From: Collinsella aerofaciens
GTDB taxonomy: Bacteria > Actinomycetota > Coriobacteriia > Coriobacteriales > Coriobacteriaceae
Assembly (NCBI RefSeq): GCF_901212495.1
Contig: NZ_CAAKNY010000021.1
Location: forward strand, 1-13,891
Length of the DNA: 13,891 nucleotides
Direction: 5' to 3'
Shown here: positions 10,501 through 13,891 of the stretch, piece after piece
Layout: every line of letters begins with the position of its first letter
How positions within the stretch are numbered: position 1 is the first letter of the stretch
Notes under the pieces: generated by a model
What the model was told of the DNA's origin: nothing
Seen by the model: only the letters and a program-made list of their open reading frames with translations
Database searches by the model: none
Made by a program: the position numbers and the translations under genes

Positions 10501-10616
10501 CCAAAGCGAGCGCTAAGTGTGCTCCACACCCTTCCCGAGCTGGCTTTTTTCACATGGCGATGCTTCTTTTCCCATTGCACTGAGGTGCGGTACTCGATGC
10601 CATCAATTTCAATCAT
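10440..10616 (-). CDS. Small protein, mobile-element style, probably 3'-altered
   Basis: 58 residues. GGAGGTGAGCCGCCATG gives a very good start. The N-terminal part (MIEIDGIEYRTSVQWEKKHR, then HVKKASSGRVWSTL) looks like a genuine small protein. The last 20 or so residues overlap the plus-strand small gene and are probably read-through past a junction near 10480-10510. The start overlaps the end of the upstream gene by eight bases, so the pair is translationally coupled. No family recognised with confidence; similar short neighbours occur in conjugative and phage elements. Function unknown. Confidence 0.5.
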   Translation of the reverse strand: MIEIDGIEYRTSVQWEKKHRHVKKASSGRVWSTLSARFGGAKPGWSFSGSWTTYQLSL

Positions 10617-10791
10617 GGCGGCTCACCTCCAAACCTTCAGGAATGTAACATTCGAGATATACCCGCACATGGCGGCTTTCGCCGCGGTTCGGGTGCTCGC
10701 GAGAGCGCTCAAGCACGCACCCCGCCGCCCGCATCGCATTGGCGGTGCGGTGAACCTCATCGGGCAGACCTTCGAGACGAACCCTGACCAT
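10609..10791 (-). CDS. Small DUF3970-like protein
   Basis: 60 residues, ATG behind GAGGAGG. The sequence MVRVRLEGLPDEVHRTANAM… and …HPNRGESRHVRVYLECYIPE has the pattern of DUF3970: an N-terminal RVRLEG strand, a helix, then PNRGxxxxVRVYxE. That family is common in phages and integrative elements of Gram-positive bacteria and has no known function. It overlaps the next small gene by eight bases. It lies 67 bases downstream of the hydrolase gene on the same strand, with a strong hairpin between them. The family call is from memory. Confidence 0.6.
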   Translation of the reverse strand: MVRVRLEGLPDEVHRTANAMRAAGCVLERSREHPNRGESRHVRVYLECYIPEGLEVSRHD

Positions 10792-10805
10792 GGCAACCTC
10801 CTCGC

Positions 10806-10835
10806 AGGCTGCGCCGCTCCCGCGCGGCGCAGCCT
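10806..10835 (-). terminator. Perfect 12-bp hairpin downstream of the hydrolase gene
   Basis: AGGCTGCGCCGC and GCGGCGCAGCCT form a perfect 12-bp stem with a six-base loop. It lies 24 bases after the hydrolase stop and about 3 bases before the GAGGAGG of the next gene. No T-run follows on either strand. It may terminate the hydrolase transcript or hold back translation of the next gene. Confidence 0.5.
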
Positions 10836-10858
10836 AATCGTAAGGCTCAAAAAATGTC

Positions 10859-11824
10859 CTAAAAATTCTTGTCGAGGAAGTTGTCGACCGTGCTCCAGTA
10901 GAGCTCGGGGTCAACTTGCGCACTCTTGGCGTGGGTGGCGCCATGGATGGTGAGCTTTTGCTTGACCTTGCTGGCGCACGCGTCGTAGTTTTGGTCGAGC
11001 ATGCCGTACGGCACAAAGGTGTCCTGGTCGCCGTGGATAAACAGCATGGGAACCGTGGCGTGTTTGAGTTGCTCCACACTGCTTGCCTTATGAAAGTCGT
11101 AGCCTGCGCGCACGTTGCACACCAAGTTTGCTACATCGAGCAAGGGAAAGCTGGGCAGGCCGAACACGTCCTTGAGCTGCAGAGAAAACTCGTCCCAAAC
11201 ACTCGTATAACCGCAGTCCTCGATAATGCATTTCACGTTTGCGGGCAGAGGTTCCCCCGCGACGTTCATGGCGGTTGCCGCACCCATCGACTCGCCAAAG
11301 ACCAGGATGCGCGCCTCGGGGTCGGCCTGAACGATTTGCCCGATCCATGCGACGATGTCGAGGCGCTCGGGCCAGCCCATGCCGATATAGTCGCCGCCGG
11401 AACGCTCGTGGGCGCGGGCGGCGGGTGCGAGTACGTTCATGCCGCGGTCATGGAATCGTTTGACGTATCGGGCCATACCGATGGGCTCGTTGGTATATCC
11501 ATGCAGGCAGACGGCGTAGTCGTGCGTGCTCTCCGACGCAGCAAAATACCAGGCGGCAAGCTCGGTCCCGTCGTCCGCGGTGAGGCTGCTGCTCTCGCGG
11601 TTTTCCTTAAACCACGCCCGCGCCTCGGTCTCCTCGACGTCCATCTGCTCACTTTCTTTGGCGTCTTTGCCGTCCTGCATCATCTTCATGGTGTACGGAG
11701 CACGCGGGTTCAGGGCAAAGTCAAACAAAAAGTTGCCGGCAAACCCGAGCGCCGCGGCAATGAGTACCGTAGCAACGGCCAGACCGATCTTGAGCCCTCG
11801 GTGGGGGCGTGTATTTTGAGCCAT
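10859..11824 (-). CDS. Membrane-anchored alpha/beta hydrolase
   Basis: 321 residues. One transmembrane segment near the N-terminus (about 11-33, LKIGLAVATVLIAAALGFAG) would anchor it, with the enzyme domain outside or as an uncleaved signal anchor. The catalytic triad is visible: Ser179 in the GESMG elbow, Asp268 in HGDQDTFVP, and His298 in HGATHAKS. The oxyanion strand is VCLHGYTNEP. The family (alpha/beta hydrolase, YqkD-like) includes esterases and peptidases; no substrate can be named. ATG follows AGGAGAG. It is divergent from the hemolysin III gene with a 186-base gap. Confidence 0.88.
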   Translation of the reverse strand: MAQNTRPHRGLKIGLAVATVLIAAALGFAGNFLFDFALNPRAPYTMKMMQDGKDAKESEQMDVEETEARAWFKENRESSSLTADDGTELAAWYFAASESTHDYAVCLHGYTNEPIGMARYVKRFHDRGMNVLAPAARAHERSGGDYIGMGWPERLDIVAWIGQIVQADPEARILVFGESMGAATAMNVAGEPLPANVKCIIEDCGYTSVWDEFSLQLKDVFGLPSFPLLDVANLVCNVRAGYDFHKASSVEQLKHATVPMLFIHGDQDTFVPYGMLDQNYDACASKVKQKLTIHGATHAKSAQVDPELYWSTVDNFLDKNF

Positions 11825-11889
11825 TAGTCGCTCTCCTATAAGATGTTAATACCTCAACATTTAAAACAAGCGCATTATGGACGTTCGCC

Positions 11890-11903
11890 GTTGATGCGTC
11901 AAC
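11890..11903. promoter_or_regulatory. Small palindrome in the divergent intergenic region
   Basis: GTTGA-TGCG-TCAAC is a perfect inverted repeat between the hydrolase and hemolysin III genes. A TATAGT at 11970-11975 is a possible -10 for the plus-strand gene, without a clear -35. Nothing else is seen in the 186-base gap. Confidence 0.25.
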
Positions 11904-12010
11904 AAGCAAAGAATGGGTAAACAAAGGGTCACGTAAGGTGCAAATTTCGCACGTATCCAGACGCTTTGATATAGTGTTGAGAACCATTTACGTTGGAGGA
12001 TGTAACCGGC

Positions 12011-12694
12011 ATGTCCGATTCGAGCGATAGTTCCAAGCCGCGACCTAAGGCTGCGGCCGTTCCGCAGTACACGGTGGGCGAGGAGATTATGAACTCCGTC
12101 ACCCATGGTGTCGGATGCCTGCTGGGCATTGCAGGCCTCGTGCTTCTGATCGTATTCGCTGCCCTGCGCGGCGGAGGACCGGCACATATGGCCGCGGCGA
12201 TCGTCTACGGCGTCAGTATCATCCTCGAATACTTGGCCTCCACGCTTTACCACGCGATTCAGCCCGCGGGTGCCAAGCGCGTGTTTCGCATCATCGACCA
12301 CAGCTGCATCTACCTGCTCATAGCCGGCAGCTATACGCCGTTTTGCCTTATCACGCTGGCAAACGACGGCGGGGCCATACTGTTCTTTGCCGTGTGGGCC
12401 ATCGCCATCATCGGCATCGCACTCGAGTGCTTTTTGCGCGAGCGTCAGCCACACTGGGTAAGCGGCTTGGTCTACCTGCTGATGGGCTGGCTTGTCGTCT
12501 TTAAGCTGCCCGCGCTTGTGGCGCTGTTGAACCCCGTCGCGCTTGCCCTGCTCGCCGTCGGCGGCGTGTGCTATACCGTGGGCGTGCCGTTCTATATCGC
12601 CAAAAATGTGCGCTATCTGCACAGTGTTTTCCACTTGTGGGTGCTTGCCGGCAGCATCTTCCAGTTCATGGCAGTGATCCTCTTCGTAATCTAG
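12011..12694 (+). CDS. trhA: Hemolysin III / PAQR-family membrane protein
   Basis: 227 residues with seven hydrophobic segments. Family marks are NSVTHGVG near the first segment, STLYHA after the second, DHSCIYLLIAGSYTPF, and LHSVFHLWVLAGSIFQF at the end, where the His residues form the metal site typical of PAQR proteins. Bacterial members (TrhA, YqfA) act in membrane energy and fluidity homeostasis; the hemolysin name is historical. The ATG at 12011 stands ten bases after GGAGGA. A TTG at 11993 in the same frame overlaps this ribosome site and is not preferred. The N-terminal tail (about 20 residues, Ser/Asp-rich) is cytoplasmic. Confidence 0.9.
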   Translation: MSDSSDSSKPRPKAAAVPQYTVGEEIMNSVTHGVGCLLGIAGLVLLIVFAALRGGGPAHMAAAIVYGVSIILEYLASTLYHAIQPAGAKRVFRIIDHSCIYLLIAGSYTPFCLITLANDGGAILFFAVWAIAIIGIALECFLRERQPHWVSGLVYLLMGWLVVFKLPALVALLNPVALALLAVGGVCYTVGVPFYIAKNVRYLHSVFHLWVLAGSIFQFMAVILFVI

Positions 12695-12720
12695 CGATCG
12701 CGCCCACGACCCCGTTCGCG

Positions 12721-12742
12721 CGGTCGACCGGCGCAATTGCGC
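12721..12742. repeat. Two adjacent perfect palindromes
   Basis: CGGTCGACCG (10 bp) is followed directly by GCGCAATTGCGC (12 bp) in the 107-base gap between the hemolysin III and CNNM genes. No T-run follows. Role unknown. Confidence 0.5.
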
Positions 12743-12801
12743 TGTTCGCTACCTACGTCTCCTGCCAACGTCCCGAATCTTGGAGGTTCGAGAAACTCCC
12801 G

Positions 12802-13891
12802 ATGGACATAACCATCTCCCTCATTACCACGCTCGTCCTGACGCTTATCAACGGCTACTTCTCCATGTCCGAGATGGCGCTCACCACGGCCAAGCGCGCC
12901 GTGTTGGAGCACGATGCCGAGGAGGGCGATAAGCGCGCCGAGCGTGCCGTCCAGCTCGCCGCCGATTCCGATCAGCTGTTGGCCACCATCCAGGTCGCCA
13001 TCACGCTCGTGGGCTTTGCCTCGTCCGCCGTCGCGTCGACGAGCCTGTCCGACCCTCTTGCCGCGTGGATCATGAGCTTTGGCATCGCACCGCTTTCCGC
13101 CATCGCGCGCGGCCTGGCGCCGGTCATCATCACCGTCGCCGTCGCTTTTGTGTCCATCGTGATCGGCGAGCTCGTGCCCAAGCGCATCGGTCTCGCTAAC
13201 GCCGAGGGCGTATCCAAGCAGGTCGTGGGACCGCTCTCCGTGTTCCAAAAGATCGCCCATCCGCTCGTGTGGCTGACCGGCGCTTGCTCCGATGGCCTGG
13301 CCCGCATCCTGCGCATCAAGAGCGCCGATGACCGTCAGAACGTCTCGGAGGAAGAGATCAAGTACATGGTCTCGGAGCAGGACGACCTGCTCGACGAGGA
13401 AAAGCGCATGATCCACGAGATCTTCGACCTGGGCGACACCGTTGCCCGCGAGGTCATGGTGCCGCGCGTGGACACCACCATGTGCGAGGACGACGAGACG
13501 GTCGCCGACGTGCTGTCCACCATGCGCCAGACCGGCTTCAGCCGCATCCCGGTGTATCACGAGGACCCCGACAACGTCGCGGGCATCGCGCACATCAAGG
13601 ACCTGATCCAGCCCGCGCTCGACGGCAAGGGCGACCAGCCCATCGCCGATTATCTGCGCGACGCCACCTTTGTGCCCGACACCAAGGATATCCTGCCGTT
13701 GCTGTCCGAGATGCAGACTTCGCACGACCAGATCGTGGTCGTCGTGGACGAGTACGGTGGCACGGCCGGCATTATCACCATCGAGGACATTGTCGAGGAG
13801 ATCGTCGGAGAGATCGAGGACGAGTTCGACCCCGACAACAAGTATCTCACGCGCCTCTCGCGCCGTGAGTGGCTCGTCGATGGGGGGTTTT
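12802..13891 (+). CDS. CNNM/CBS-domain transporter (CorC/HlyC type), partial
   Basis: At least 363 residues; the frame is open at the window end. The N-terminal CNNM (DUF21) membrane domain covers about 1-190 (NGYFSMSEMALTTAKRAVLE, then IGELVPKRIGLANAE). Two CBS domains follow (about 215-335; VPRVDTTM, GFSRIPVYHEDPDNVAGIAHIKDL, then DQIVVVVDEYGGTAGIITIEDIVEEIVGEIEDEFD). The last residues (REWLVDGGF) begin the C-terminal CorC_HlyC domain. Relatives are linked to magnesium export or cation homeostasis. GGAGG lies 15 bases before the ATG, farther than usual; a small GGAG/CTCC hairpin in between would bring it closer. No in-frame earlier start is seen. It follows hemolysin III on the same strand, possibly as an operon. 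Confidence 0.92.
   Translation, partial: MDITISLITTLVLTLINGYFSMSEMALTTAKRAVLEHDAEEGDKRAERAVQLAADSDQLLATIQVAITLVGFASSAVASTSLSDPLAAWIMSFGIAPLSAIARGLAPVIITVAVAFVSIVIGELVPKRIGLANAEGVSKQVVGPLSVFQKIAHPLVWLTGACSDGLARILRIKSADDRQNVSEEEIKYMVSEQDDLLDEEKRMIHEIFDLGDTVAREVMVPRVDTTMCEDDETVADVLSTMRQTGFSRIPVYHEDPDNVAGIAHIKDLIQPALDGKGDQPIADYLRDATFVPDTKDILPLLSEMQTSHDQIVVVVDEYGGTAGIITIEDIVEEIVGEIEDEFDPDNKYLTRLSRREWLVDGGF

Noticed and set aside
10916..11827. 303-residue plus-strand open frame
   Set aside because: It is antisense to the hydrolase, whose catalytic triad and ribosome site are clear.
12691..13725. Long 344-residue minus-strand open frame
   Set aside because: It is the complement of the CNNM/CBS gene, an artefact of high GC.

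Overview
The window looks like a piece of a high-GC Gram-positive chromosome, most likely a Coriobacteriia gut organism such as Collinsella. This is an inference from codon use and gene style, with no rRNA or marker gene to confirm it. The flanks are GC-rich core-like genes; the centre is a carbohydrate PTS operon of visibly lower GC.

Layout. (1) 1-220: six copies of a GGGGAC/GTCCCC repeat in three pairs. (2) 328-1533: a DUF362 protein with two 4Fe-4S motifs, followed by a terminator at 1581-1619. (3) 1616-2735: gene-poor debris with a 130-bp terminal-inverted-repeat element, a strong GC hairpin, a C-terminal remnant of a type I restriction R subunit, and a broken small gene behind a LexA-type box. 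(4) 3036-10060: a complete six-gene operon made of a LicR-type PRD/PTS regulator, Lac/cellobiose-family IIA, IIB and IIC, and two translationally coupled GH1 phospho-glycosidases. The first GH1 is of 6-phospho-beta-glucosidase type and the second of 6-phospho-beta-galactosidase (LacG) type. (5) 10038-10500: a second LexA-box cassette, about 83% identical to the first in protein, with a truncated divergent reading frame on its other side. (6) 10440-10791 minus: two small overlapping genes of mobile-element style. (7) 10859-13891: a membrane-anchored alpha/beta hydrolase (minus), a hemolysin III/PAQR protein (plus) and the start of a CNNM/CBS (CorC-like) transporter, cut by the window end.

How the parts work together. 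The PTS operon imports and phosphorylates a beta-linked disaccharide or oligosaccharide and hydrolyses it inside the cell. The regulator carries PRD, IIB-like and IIA-like domains, so the PTS phosphorylation state can control it. A 33-bp imperfect palindrome upstream of the operon is its best candidate operator. The operon sits between two related SOS-box cassettes and several truncated genes, which suggests insertion into, or rearrangement at, an accessory hot spot.

The most unusual signal is the duplicated LexA-box plus small-protein cassette flanking the sugar operon. I do not see a convincing complete new defence or enzymatic system.
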